From: Limonium bicolor
Taxonomy: Eukaryota > Streptophyta > Magnoliopsida > Caryophyllales > Plumbaginaceae
NCBI GenBank assembly: GCA_023374045.1
Contig: CM041777.1
Span: 477,811,594-477,875,593 of the forward strand
DNA: 64,000 bases
Reading direction: 5' to 3'
Shown: piece by piece, positions 32,829-44,985 of the stretch
Layout: the number at the start of each line of letters is the position of its first letter
Numbering within the stretch: the first letter of the stretch is position 1
Notes under the pieces: generated by a model
What the model saw: only the letters and a program-made list of their open reading frames with translations
Databases searched by the model: none
What the model was told of the DNA's origin: nothing
Translations under genes and position numbers: made by a program

Positions 32829-33995
32829 TTGCAATCCCAAATCCAACAACTTCTCATCCAACAAAGACCTCCTACCCAAATCCCCTCACAAACCAATCCA
32901 AATCCACGAGAGTATGCAAATGCAATTCATGTAGTGGACCGCCCATCACACTTGCTCAAAGGGAGCAACAACCCGAGAGTGGAATGGTCCATGAAGTGGA
33001 GCAGTGGGCTGAGGAAGAATACCTTGACATGAACCAACTTAAGCTCTATGCCAAATTAGTTGAGATAAATGAAATGATGTAAGGTCCACTAGACCTTGCA
33101 TCGCAGCAACCGGAGAATGAAATGGTTCATATAGTGGGCGACTTTACTAAGGATTTGAGTTACTCTCTATCACCACCCCCGTTCGAACCTTAGCAAACAA
33201 CATCAAACCTTCTGCTTGAGCTTGAAGACAAGCCATCAGAGGACAGCTTCTACCTCAACTTCATGGAGTGTCCTCCCTCTGAAGTCAACTACCGTTATTT
33301 TCCCTCCTTCTCTGTGCTATACCCGAAAATGAGGATAGTTACATCCACAAAAATGAAGAGGAGGAAATGCTCACTCCCGCCAGGACATCCAAACAAAACA
33401 CTACAATCAACTTCGAGGAGCCACCTCCCTCTAAAGTTGAATTCAATTAGGGCTCTTCCTATGAGCCTCTCCAAGAAGATGAGGATATATACATCCTCAA
33501 ATTTGAGGAGGAGGAGGAGCCATCCAACTTTGATCTTCATTGGAGGATCACGGCCTTCCCCTCTAGTGCACCAAAGAAGTAGGGTGGAAACTTGAAGTCA
33601 ACTCGCTAAGTGAGAAGGCCACCTTCCCATTTGATCCAGGATCAGAATTTGAAGACACAATTCGCCCTGAAGTTCTCCCTACGCTGTTCAACGCAGTTAA
33701 GGATGTCTTCATCCTTAAAATTGAAGAGGCGTCTCCACAACTAGATGATCCTCGCACCAAGGGTCATCCATTGAAAAATCTGGGCCCTTCTCCAAAGAAA
33801 AATAATGACCGCCCAACCCACCCATTGAAGCTCAGTTCCACCTTCATTTTCGATCCAGGGGAGGAAATTTACATCCTCGACTCTGAGCAAGGACCACCAC
33901 TACCACCTTGCCTCCATCCAGCTCAACAACAGGAGGAGAATGTTTACATTCTCCAGTTTAAGGAAGAAAAACAACCATCACCCGGTTTCTGTTAG
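32829..33995 (+). pseudogene. element A Gag tail and acidic ORF2, mirror copy
   Basis: 32,829-33,032 continues the coiled-coil-like Gag tail. 33,200-33,995 carries the YIL-repeat protein (MECPPSEVNYRYFPSFSVL, EEIYILDSEQGPP, ENVYILQFKEE) in shifted frames. It ends at the stop after SPGFC (33,995), about 180 nt before the GGCAACCC box (34,180-34,230). Confidence 0.6.
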
Positions 33996-34179
33996 AGATT
34001 TCTTGCAGCAAAACACCTCCTTCAAAACCAGGTTTGTGGAGTTTGTATTTTCCTAATTTAATTGCTGCAGTAATACTTTGTTTTGATCCAGGTGGTTCGA
34101 TCCTACTTGTTGGCCAATTCATATTCCCGTTAACACCATTGTCCACTTTCATTTTTGATCCGGGATAATGAAGAACATG

Positions 34180-35398
34180 CGTCTAGCTAGAGACGTTAAA
34201 CCCTGGGCGGCTTGGTGGGAGGCAACCCACTATCTACACTTGCCTTTCCTTTTATTTGTTTTCTCTTGTGTACTATATTTCCCTTTTATATGTTATAATG
34301 AAATTCGGGTTTTACTTGAGTTCTTCTGGTTGTGTAGAATATTCTTTACAGGTACATTTCATGTAATTCTACAGCTGCACTCAAGTGTGGGGGAGCTCTG
34401 CACACTCTGCAAACTCTGGGGAGTACACTCTTCCCTTCTGATATTTCCTATTCTTGTCTGCTTTGTTTTGTGTAATTTCCTTTTACAGATTGCATGCTCT
34501 TAGTCATTTAATTCTTTCTACGCAATGAGGGCATTGCTTGAGCTTAAGTGTGGGGGAGTACTCGTACCCTCGTAGCTTGTTCTTAAGTTTTCTCTTTTGA
34601 CAATTTGTTTAGATTTGTTAATTTTGAAATAGTCAAAAAGGGAGCCATAGAGGAAATATTGCAAACCTACAAACATTATGGGGTACTAAAAAATTTTCAA
34701 CCATTTAAAATTTATTCTGATAAGGAAATTGCTTAAATAATTATCATTTGAGCCCTGTTTTTAGCTTTGAGCCTGGATTTGAATTGGAATGTAAAGGTGG
34801 AAAAAAAGAACAAGGCAAGGTACTCCTCTGATCCAAAACATATTCTGATCCTAAGCAGGCCTCGTCCACTTGGTTATTAAGTTCCTTGGGGTGCTTTATC
34901 ACCTAGCTACCTAAGGTATTTTATATCTGGGATAGTTGACCCAAAACCGCTACAAGGGTGGAGAGAAAAGTCTGGGGTGAAAGGAAATTGAACTTCAATC
35001 GAAGTATCTTGCATTATGTACTTAAATGATAAAAACTTCATTATTATGGTTCATGAGTATGTGGCATTGAAAGGTATAATGGAATATGATTTTACTTCAT
35101 GCCCCTTGTCGTTTCAGGAAATGTGAAAGAAAATAGTGGATCGGCTCAGGGTTAAAAAATGGATTCTTATGATTCTACTTCTCCTTCTTAATAGTTTTTT
35201 TGTATGATTTCAAGGTTCTTTTCAAAAACTTAAAAAAAGGAAGTTTCTAGTACCCTTTAATCTAGAAGTTTTGTAGCAATCTTTTCTGTGCTCTCCATGT
35301 TTAGTTATTTTATGTTTAACTTGTTTAAAGATTTGTCATAAAGATTTGCTTGAGGACAAGCAAAAGATAAGTATGGGGGAATTTGATAAGTGTGAAAC
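34180..35398 (+). other. 3' module set of element A, mirror copy
   Basis: GGCAACCC box 34,180-34,230, PPT-like motifs near 34,380-34,395 and 34,540-34,556, conserved block 34,813-34,979, hairpin TTTGCTTGAGGACAAGCAAA at 35,345-35,364, PPT 35,369-35,383, then LTR. No gene is seen. Confidence 0.8.
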
Positions 35399-36780
35399 AT
35401 ATAGACTTTTAGGGTTTAAATACCTTATAACTTGCAACACTTTAGGCAATGTTTCCCACTTGCTATGTGAATTTTCTTGGATTTATGTTTTGATATGAAC
35501 TGATATATTTATGTATGAAATGAAGAAAAAGGTCTTGGAATCACATAGTACACTTCACAAGCTTCGCAACGCAACAAACGGGGATCAAATCGGAGCTCAA
35601 ACAAAGAATCTGGAGCCTGTCGAAGTTTGTAAAGAAAGCAGAAAAAAATACACACGTCCGGACATGCAGGTCCGGACGCAACACATGTCCGACCCTATAG
35701 GTCCGGACGCAAGTCCGGACACATGTCGACGAAGCATTTTACGCACAGCGTCGACATGTCCGAACCAGCAGGTCTGGACGCTGGTTCAGACAGGTCGGTA
35801 AAATCAGCAAATAGAGCTGCATCGACATGGTATGAAAGATAAGTTAATATCCTTTCACACGCCTCTTCCACCGACTTACCCATCCTTTTTACCCCATTAT
35901 CATATAAATACACCTATAACCCTCCATTAATAAATATCTCATTCCACCAAAAACCATGTCAATTTTCCTCCACAAATATCCCATCTCACTCCATTTCATC
36001 CACAAAACCATTACGTTATTATTCTGTCCAACCTCTGACCAACATATTACCAGTTAATATGTCAGGCTAAGAGGATATACTCTGGGTGAAGGTTAATTTA
36101 TAGTCTGTTTAATTATGTAATTATGTTTTACTGGTTCAATTAAATACAGTTTGTTACAATTAAAGCTTATCTCTCGCCTATTTAATAAATTTCATGAATT
36201 TATTAAAATGCTTTACTAAATCTATTTTGATCAGATCCGTGATAAATAGACAGGTTAATTAAGCCGTAAATCTGTAGAAAGCTTATTATGATTTAATAAG
36301 TTAGTATTTTCAGACGCAAAATAAATTTCTCATACTTAATCCGTTTACATGTGTTTTGCTCGAATCTGGATTAGACCGAGCATGTTCTGGTAAACGAGTT
36401 CTTTTGAGTCTATGATTAGTCCTCAAGATAATAACAGGAATTTTGCCAAACTATTATAATAAAACCGGTAGACATAGCATAAAAGAGCAGACTATATAAA
36501 CCTGAACCCAGAGTCCCGTTTAATTTACCTTTTACTCACTTTATTTTATCTTTCCTTTTTATTTATAAAAACGAGTCAATTAATCCCCCCTTTTTGTGAC
36601 ACCGCTTAGGAATTAGATAATCCCCCTTTAGTCCCACGGTTCGATATCCGGTCGCCTCCACTTTACTATACTACTGCGACCGGGATTTTGTTTGCAGCCC
36701 GTAAGGTATTTTGAGTTTTAATTTCTTTTTCATTTGTTTTAAATACGTCAGTTCCAACCACTCACATTATCCTGTCTGCA
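35384..36780 (+). repeat. element A 3' LTR, mirror copy
   Basis: 1397 bp, mirror of 3550-4951, including the palindrome cluster (35,655-35,795) and the end stem-loop (near 36,648-36,683). Confidence 0.92.
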
Positions 36781-36785
36781 CATGT

Positions 36786-39436
36786 ACATTTTCTCCTACT
36801 CTCACAGTTCTTTGTTGTAGATTTTGTACGACCTGCTTCTTTCTGAGTACCCAAGGAATATGCCAAATCATTCCTGGCATCGAATTTTCCTAGGGAATTT
36901 TCCTTTATTATGGACATAACACTTACAACCAAATATTCTACGGTGGCTTATGCTTGGTTTTCTACCCTTGAGCAGTTCATAGGGTGTTTGTTGAGGATTG
37001 GTCGAATGAGCATTCTATTAGTGATGTAACAAGTAGTTGCACAATCCTCTGCCCAAAAGACTTGAGGAAGACTGCTCCCCAACAGCATGGCTCTAGCTAA
37101 CTTCTTGTAATGTTCTGTTTATGTGCTCAACCACCCCATTTTGTTGAGGTGTTCTAGGTGCTGAAAAGGAGTGATTGATTCCATGTTTGTCACACATTTC
37201 CATGAATGGTTGATTATCAAACTCTGACCCATGATCAAAACCGTAGGCCTTGATTTTGAGATGGAGTTATGTCTGGGTTTCCTGCAACTGCTTTCAATTT
37301 CTCAAAGACCTTCTCATCTTTTGAAGCAATCAATATTATCCATACAAATTGTGAGTAATCATCAACAATAACAAACACAAACCAATTTCCTCCAAAACTC
37401 CTAACTCTCATTGGTTCACATAGGTCCATATGAAGTAGTTCAAGTGGCAATGATGTACTCACCATGTTCTTTGATTTGAAAGAAGGTTTTGTTTGTTTAC
37501 TTCTCACACAGGCATCACAAAGATTGGCTTAGATTTCTTAATCTCAGGGAGACCGCTAACCAACTGATTTTTGACTAGTTTTCTTAGTAAGATATGCTGG
37601 CATGCCCTAGTCTCTTGTGCCATAATGTGGAGGCATCTATTGAGGCAGTCAAGCATGGAAGGTTTAGACCAGCAATATCCTCTAGACTGGTAACATACAC
37701 ATTTTTCCATCTTTTACCCCTTAACAACTATTTTCCACCACTCAGACTTACTATGCTACAATGTGTAGAATAGAAGTGGGCTGAGTTACCTTTGTCACAA
37801 ATTTGAGATACACTTAGCAAATTGAATTTTACTCCATTAACTAAATTGACATTATCAATGACATAACTTGAAGTAAAACTAACCTTACCTACGCCGATGA
37901 TTTCTCCCTTTTTGCTGTCGTCAAAGGAAACGGTCCTAGACTTCTTTATTTGAGTGAGAGGAACTTCCACCTGTCTCCTGTCATATGTTTATGGCACCCG
38001 TTGTCAATGTACCAGCAGGGATCCCCTCTCACTCGATTATGCACTTAACAAGTTAGTTGTGTGGGGTTAGGGTCCCAATAATATTTGGACCCATTTCCAC
38101 CAAGTGACTCTGTTCTATGATCATTTTTTATTACCCATTTTAGCAATTTTCTCTAATTGCCAGTACCTCATAAAGTGTGTCCTGTGACATTTGGCCTCAT
38201 GGTGATTAGGTTGCCTGCATAGGTGACAGACACCTCGTCGATGGGTTCTCGATGGGTACCCGACCGCTCGTTTGTTATTCCTCATGGGTGTTCTAGTGTC
38301 ATTTTCCAGTTTTACACTTTTTAATTGAATGACGCTAGTTATTTCTCTTTCTTGTTGAGAGCAGAAATCAACTCATCTATCTCAGGTTGTTTACCTAGCT
38401 TCATTCTCTCATGAACAACGAGAATTTCACAATAATCATTTTGAAGTTTCTTTAGTGCATTGGTGAGTTTTACTACCTTATCTTTGTCTAAACTTTTCTC
38501 TAGTTTTTCATTTTCCTCCAAGAGCTTCCATTTTTAAATTTCAAGTGCCTCTAGTTGATTAACCAACACGAGGGAGAATTTTCTGAGTCCTAGAAGTTCA
38601 ACCTTCTGAATTTTCCTTCTAAGTTTAGAATAGTTTACCTTAGTTTTCTCTTCTTCTCCATCTGATTCTAACATCTCCTTGTCTTTAGCCATCAAGCACA
38701 TTTCCTCGAGATAGAGATAAGCCTTTTCATCTCCTGAATGATCACTGTTTGTGGTTTGATTGTCACCACTGAGCTCTGAGTCACCACATACGGCAACAAA
38801 GGCTTCTTTCTTTGGTTTCTTGTTGAACGTCTTTCTGATAGGTCTCATGACCCTGTCGTTATCTTCTCAGGGTCGTTGCGGGCAATCTTTAATGTGGTGT
38901 CCACGTTTTGAATGCCCAAAACATTTGTCATTGTTATTCCTTTGGTGATCGTCAGATTCCTTGGAGTCTTTCCTTTTCTCATAATATTTTGAGAACTTTT
39001 TGAAAGTACTTCTTGGCATAAAGGACCATCTCATCATCATCCTTTTCTGACTCATACCCTTCATTTTTGGCTACTTGAAGGGCTATACCTTTCCCTTTTT
39101 CCCTTTTAAAATTTTCTGAACTTCTTTGTTGTAATTTTAGTTCAAATGCCATCAAGGACCCCCGCATGTCTGCCAGAGACATTTTTGAGAGATCGTGAAC
39201 TTCTTGCATAGCATTAACTTTGCTATCAAAGGAAGCAGGAAGTGATCTAAGGAATTTTCTAATTTGGTCCTCATTTGAGATAGTTCTTCCAAGCACAAGC
39301 ATATCATTGATCAGCTTGGTGAACCTAGTATGCATTTCAGAAATGCTCTCCTTATCTTCCTTTTTTAACAGCTCCCAATGAGTAAGTAGTAGTTCGGTGC
39401 GAGTCTTCTTGATCTCATCATTTCCTTCATAGGTAA
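36786..39436 (-). pseudogene. copia-1 gag, protease and integrase, mirror copy
   Basis: The gag core is one open stretch here (38,979-39,524), uninterrupted where arm 1 has a two-base deletion, and reaches KGKGIALQVAKNEG. Linker frames 38,534-38,848 and 38,339-38,521 match arm 1. The protease region is at 37,728-38,040, pre-integrase and integrase at 36,790-37,710. The first integrase Asp motif sits in an 88-90 codon frame (37,235-37,507) with one extra Val before DDYSQF compared with arm 1. Confidence 0.85.
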
Positions 39437-40146
39437 CTGTTAGAGAAAATATGTATATGCAGATCAATATCACAAAGTATGGGCAAGTGGACCCAATCGA
39501 AGTAGTAGTAATAACGAGTGTCATTCCACCAGGAAATTGATTATTTGTCTCCCTAGTTTCGGTATTCGGTAACAGAACAATAAATAAGTAAAAAGGGGAG
39601 TTTAGCCGGCGGCAAGCTTAGTGGTTTTGTTCAAGAAAAACTGCAACTTAACTATGGAAACTAAAATTGGTTGTCAAGGGTTTGATATGGGAAGCACCCT
39701 AGGATGGTTATTCTCACCTAATCACCCCAACTTCACTCATGAACCCATTTCACTCAAATTGTCTATTTGGACTATTGTAATGGCCTTCCAAGTCATGGAA
39801 GAGCCAACTCTTACCTAGATACTCTCAACTCTCAAATCAAGAGAAGTTCAAATCACTAGATAGCATTAATTGCAAGTCCACATAAATAGCCCCAAATTAC
39901 ACCAACTAATCAAGCTAGCACAATCTAGGGTTTCTCTCTCCTCTAGGTCACAACCCCCAACTCAAAGTCTTGTGTTGTTGGGAATCACCATAAATGTCAT
40001 AATTGATCAAGTTAAAGCATTAAATGCACAAGAGAAAGAAAACAATAATAATTAATGAAGTAAGGGTTTACAAGCTAGTTGGGGGATTCAAGTTCAAATC
40101 ACCATCCCAAAGTGCTAAATAGTTCTACTCAGCCATAGAGATACAT

Positions 40147-40177
<31 letters not shown>

Positions 40178-40329
40178 AAGCCATTGTTGAAGGTGGTTGA
40201 GCTTGGAGAATGTGAGCTTTCTTCCTCTTCTTCCTTCTCTTCTTCTTATTTTCTCCTTCAAAGTTGTCCCTCTCTCTCCTTGTTTCAGTCTCTAAGAGTG
40301 TGTAGTGTAGAATGAGATAATAATCCCAA
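39437..40329 (+). other. LTR-like non-coding segment, mirror copy
   Basis: Begins TGTTAGAGAAAATATG at 39,437, next to the copia-1 gag remnant, and carries an (AG)n tract at 40,148-40,172. No gene is seen. Confidence 0.4.
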
Positions 40330-41632
40330 AAATCATCTTTTAAAAACACAAATCTGGACAAATTTTCCGTCCGACCGACCCAGACTGAGTCGGTCCCGTG
40401 GGTCGGTCGGTCTCCGAAGATGAAGGCACGTGAGAAACTTTAAGTACGACCGACCCAGACTTATGGGTCGGTCGATTCCAGTAGCTTGGGCATCCGGAAG
40501 AACAATCCAACCGACCCACAACCCACAGACAGTGAGTTTTCGATGGTTCCCGAGGGTGTTTTGAGCTCAAATTTTATGGGTGTGTAGCCTGAAAGATTTT
40601 AAACACGTTAGTAACTGAAAGAACTCAATTTGACATCAAAATTAATATGAAACTTAGCAAACAAGTAACAAGGCAGTAGCTAAAACAATTAGCGATACAG
40701 AAGCGAAAAAGAGTTGGTTTAAGCCCAAATTTTGAGGCAAGACTGGTAATGTCGTGAGGAGTTAAGAAAGTGAAATTTCTACCTATTTTACCTTTGGATT
40801 CACGATGATTCTTCACACCGGGATTCGTCGAGTGCTCCGTTGATGGCAGACCCGAAAGGATTTCGAACCAAGCTTCTGGTTGTTGGTTGTTCTTGATGTT
40901 CTTCACGTTTTGGAAGTGTTTTTGTGAGGTTTTGATGATTATTGGTGCTTTGGGGATTGCAAAATGTGTTTAGATGGTGATTTCGGGGGATTTTTGGTAT
41001 GATTCGGGTGGTCGAGTGTTGAAAAACATGAGAGAGAGGGAGGAGGCTGTGTTTTCTGACTCCCTAGGGTTCTTGAGCATATGAGATTCTCCTTTTATCA
41101 AAAAACCTATCCCCTTATATAGACATCCTTAAAGATAAAGAAAATCTAGTAAAAGTAAGATTTTTTGATATTTTAATTAAATGACTTCCCAAAGGAATTT
41201 TGCTGTGAAATTTTAACTACATGTCAAGGATGGAAATTATGATTTTTCTGAGGTGGAATCGAATTTTTTAAATGTTGGAATATTTTTAAATTGAATTTCT
41301 CGTCAGATTCAGTCAGAAATTGCTAGAAAATTATTGGAAATTCGAAAAATCAAAATTCCAACGCCATTATGCTTAGAATGGCATCCTCTATCATGGGTTA
41401 AAATATCAAAGCATTTCAAGCTGATTTGGGCATCTTTTAGAGGAGAGAGAAAGCCTATAGGAGGTCTCAGGAGCCTTAAAAATTACGAAAACGCCCCTGA
41501 CAATGACGAAACTGCTCCTCATGCCCTGGAATGCGCCGATCGAGCCGGAATCTCTCATTACTCGATTAAATTCCCCTCACAACACCAAAACCTTGTAGAC
41601 CCTAACCAGGGGGTCAAAATTTTGGGTATAAC
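40330..41632 (-). repeat. Tat/Retand-like LTR or part of one
   Basis: On the minus strand it begins TGTTATACCCAAAATTTTGA at 41,632, a start common in Tat-type LTRs. A TATATAAGG box is at 41,113-41,121, followed by an untranslated-leader-like C/A-rich stretch. The LTR end is not identified, because the left side meets the inverted-duplication arm. Inverted GACCGACCCA/TGGGTCGGTC motifs lie at about 40,362-40,520. No gene is supported. Confidence 0.5.
41113..41121 (-). promoter_or_regulatory. TATA box of Tat-like LTR
   Basis: TATATAAGG on the minus strand, in the context TGTCTATATAAGGGGA, about 510 bp inside the LTR start. Confidence 0.5.
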
Positions 41633-42400
41633 AACAGGTCCTCCTTCTCAAATTCAAGGATGTATACATCCTTGTTGTTCGGTGGAAGCTCAAAGGAAGA
41701 ACCCGCGGGAAAATTAACTTCAGCAGGAATTAAGGGCTCCTTGAAGTTGATGCGGTAACTTCTCTCTAACGGCTCATCAATAGGTGCAAGCCGGCGGTTG
41801 ACTAGAAGATTCTCTGGCTCTGGTATGGGTGAGAGGGGATAGACTGGGCAACTTCATGAATTAGATTATTCTCTAACTCTGTAGCTGCACTAACTTGTTC
41901 AATCTCTTGGCCTTTCCATGATCTCCACCTCTATTGTGTTAGCAACTTCAGGGATCGTTGGATCAAGTTGCGCACCACTCCACACAGCTACTGCAGTTGA
42001 TTGTTCAATCTCACGAATCGGTTCACATTTAAGTTGGTGGACTATTCAAGCTCCCAAGGCGTCCAAGCTCGTCATGAGATTTATTCCTAACATAATTTGC
42101 TTTGCAATCCGATAAGTAGTCCTCCATACTAGAAGAGTTAACTGGACAATGAGACCTCTCATGGTCCCCTCCATATGTCTGGCATAACCCTCATCGAATA
42201 GGGCAAGACGATATAAAGTCTCTCATTGCATCCTCCAATCCAGAAGAGAACGAACGGTAAGCAAGCTCGTGGTTTCCTCCACACCTTTCACATACAACCC
42301 ATTGGTTGTGATTTATAGGCCAACTTCCTAGTGGATTGTAATATCTAGCCATCAAATCAAAGTACCTCAAGAAAGAAAAATAAAAATAAATTATATACAT
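41633..42400 (-). pseudogene. fragment of Athila-like gag related to element C
   Basis: The minus-strand reading has MARYYNPLGSWPI and a knuckle, CERCGGNHELAY (42,240-42,360), then a second degenerate knuckle, CQTYGGDHERSHC (about 42,150-42,190). After many stops comes a tail matching element C's acidic region (GCATCCTTGAATTTGAGAAGG-like DNA at 41,640-41,680). It abuts the Tat-like LTR at 41,632, suggesting that LTR inserted into it. The N-terminal gag core seen in A is absent. Confidence 0.6.
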
Positions 42401-42800
42401 AAAGTAGAAAATAAAAATAAAAATATGTACATAAAAATAAAATAAATAAAAACTACAAAATCAAACTAAACAAAAACCAATCAATAAAAATAAAATAAAC
42501 AGCCCCAAAACAAAAATAAACAAATAAAAGAAAAACTAAAATCAAACAAAAGAAGAACAAGCGAAAATAAAATATAATAAAAATAAACAAAACAAAGATA
42601 AACAAAAATTAAACTAATAAAATAAAAATCATAGATACTAAAATAACTATAAAAATAAAATAATAATCAACCAAACCAAATTAATGATCTAATTGAATAA
42701 TAACAAATAAACAAACTAACAAAAAATAAAAATAAACTAAAAATAAAATAAAATAAACAAAACAAAACAAAATAAATAAACGAAATATAGAATAATGGCA
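42360..42800. repeat. A-rich low-complexity tract
   Basis: About 440 bp of AAATAAAAATAAAC-type sequence, nearly lacking G. It lies where an Athila-like leader (T-rich on the sense strand) would precede the gag fragment. No gene. Confidence 0.8.
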
Positions 42801-42839
42801 TTCTTCAGACAAAGTTTCATAACCAATCTGTACCGTTCC

Positions 42840-44530
42840 ACTAGCCTATGTCAGCAATGACCGCAATTTTCTGATCATTGATTGAGAAAACACGGGGGTA
42901 TTGCACTTTTAAAGGTTGTTCCCCTATCCAGTTATCTATCCAAAATCAAATCTTCCTACCATTAGCTAGCGACCAGCGAACATTAGTCTAAGGATTTGGC
43001 CATGAGAAGGATGCCATGACACTATTGAAAGGATGAATTTCCATAACCTTTTCTACAAAAAAATTCACCATTTCTCAGCAGTAATGGGAAGATGTATTTC
43101 CATATTATAGATAGAACATATAGTATTTTTCCATAGCTTTCCTTTATCTCTCTGAAACTCCCACCACCATTTAAACAGTAGGGCTACATTCTTAGTCTTA
43201 ATGTCCATGATGCCCAGCCCTCCATTCGTTTTTTGTTTTGAAATGGTAGTCTAGGAAAGCAGGGGCACGCCTCTTCTGCTACCACTATTCTATAGGAAGT
43301 TTCTTTTTAATTTGTTGATTTCTCAAATTACTGACTTTGGGATCTTGTAGAGACTCGGAAAGTATATTGGAAGGTTGTCCAAAACTGATCTAATTAAGGT
43401 CATTTTTTTGGCTTCAGAGAGGGAAAAATCTTTCCAACATGAAAGTATCTTTTTTATTTTGTCCAGTACTGGTCTTCACATAGCTGATCGATGCAAATTC
43501 GCCCCAATACTGAGGCCAAAATAAGAGGTTGGAAGATTTGTAGTGAGACAGCTCAAGGACAGCTTGATCGATTCTATTTGAGACGATCGCAAGTTGATTG
43601 GAATGGCAGCAGATTTTGCCCGGTTGACCTCCAACCCCGACATCTCAAAGAAGATGTTTATGCATAGTTAAACCGTCTAGATTTCGCTTATGTCCACCTT
43701 GCAGAATATCAAGGTGTCATCAGCGAACTGAAAATGCGAGAGCAAGGTTTGATTGATCCCTATGTGAATTCCTTGTCTGTCTCCTCGGCAGATTGACTCT
43801 TCTTATATCCAGCTTAATCCTTCTACACAAAGGACAAACAAGAGGGGAGAAAGCGGATCCCCTTACCTTACTACCCTTGATGGCTTAATAGGTTAAGATG
43901 GAACTCCATTTATGAGGATGAAGATAACCGAGGTGGAAATGCACTCCTCTATTCAGGATCTTCAAGTACATTTGAAACCATATCAGGAGAGCATAAGATT
44001 GATAAAGCCCCATTACAGACAGTCGAAGGCTTTAGCAAAATCAATCTTCAAGAGTATGGCCGGCAAATGTCTGCTCTTAAGCCATTCTATGGCTTAATTT
44101 GATGAGTGGGCCTTCAATGATATGTCATCCTTTCGTAAATGCTGATTGAGATCCTAAAACTAATTAACCGATGACGCGCCCCATCCAGGTTGAAAGAATT
44201 TTTGCCACTACTTTATAAACTTCCCCAATGATACTAATCGGCCAGAATTCTTTTGTTCTTGTTGCACACAGTACTTTAAGAATTAATGCTAGCCATGTCA
44301 TGTTAGTATGTTATATCCCATGGGAAGCTTGCCAGTACCAAAAAAACTGAGAAGTGGTGAGGAGAATTCTTTGTCGATGATATTCCAGACCCCTCTAATA
44401 ATATAGAAATTTAAGCCGTCATAACCCGGCGCCTTATTACCATCAATTGCCCAAACCGTCTGTTTGATCTCAATTAAGTTGGTCTCTGAGTCAATTTTGC
44501 TGCTTCTGAGTCTGATAATTGGGCCCTACC
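42840..44530 (-). pseudogene. LINE (L1-type) reverse transcriptase fragment
   Basis: Non-LTR RT motifs appear in order on the minus strand: GNKAPGYDGLNF (about 44,420), LLKIDFAKAFDCL (about 44,050), the catalytic HFQFADDTLIFCKVD (43,690-43,735), the thumb SEAKKMTLIRSVLDNLPIYF (about 43,380), and NGGLGIMDIKTKNVALLFKW (about 43,200). The endonuclease domain, 5' end and poly(A) tail are not recognised. Many frameshifts mark it as old. Plant L1 elements copy themselves by target-primed reverse transcription. Confidence 0.87.
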
Positions 44531-44539
44531 AAAGAGAGG

Positions 44540-44985
44540 GGGGCTTGTTGGACCTCATAGATGTTCGAGACGGACAGAGGAAGAAGATGGAAACATAAGC
44601 TGGTTTTTTATTAAGATATTGTTTATTGTAAAAGTTACATTTTACCATCGTAGCACTTGGTCAATATATATACTATTAGTACTTTTATCTTTGTCTAATA
44701 GGATAAAGAAACAAATCTAGTAAATCGGTAAAATAATCTATCTAGCTTGCAAATTACAACATAGGCTAAGTTACAAGCTTTAATAGATTTTGGGGGAAAT
44801 TGAATTAGGATCCTCGTAAGTAGAATTTGAGAATTTCATGTCAAATACTTACAGAATCATACGTCATAACTCCTCTGATGTGCAATGACGAATAAAATTG
44901 TTTTTCCGGTTTAAGGAAACTCTTCTGTGGAAAAATGATGTGTTCCTATCCCCTTCTCTGATGAATTTGTCCCTGGAAAGTTGTT
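44540..44985 (-). repeat. probable 3' LTR remnant of copia-2
   Basis: No gene. On the minus strand a TATATATA tract (near 44,662-44,676) is followed by leader-like sequence, just downstream of the copia-2 RNase H. Termini and a partner LTR are not seen. Confidence 0.3.

Larger units (their letters stand above)
29309..36780 (+). mobile_element. element A, mirror copy
   Basis: Complete inverted copy of 3550-11,029, now on the plus strand: LTRs 29,309-30,706 and 35,384-36,780, and target duplication CATGT at 29,304-29,308 and 36,781-36,785. The 5' LTR lacks one 14-nt palindrome unit that arm 1 has. Confidence 0.92.
24755..40329. repeat. right arm of ~15.6-kb inverted duplication
   Basis: It is the reverse complement of 1-15,575, see the left arm. 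Its outer end at 40,329 is simply the mirror of window base 1, so the true limit could lie further right with the partner upstream of the window. Confidence 0.93.

Noticed and set aside
39437..41632. One 2.2-kb element from TGTTAGAG to TATAACA
   Set aside because: The ends look like LTR ends, but flanking 5-mers differ and the left part belongs to the inverted duplication, so two different LTRs abutting is simpler.
42405..42800. Poly(A) tail of the LINE fragment
   Set aside because: The LINE is on the minus strand with its 3' end towards this side, where a tail would read as T on the plus strand. The tract is A-rich on the plus strand.
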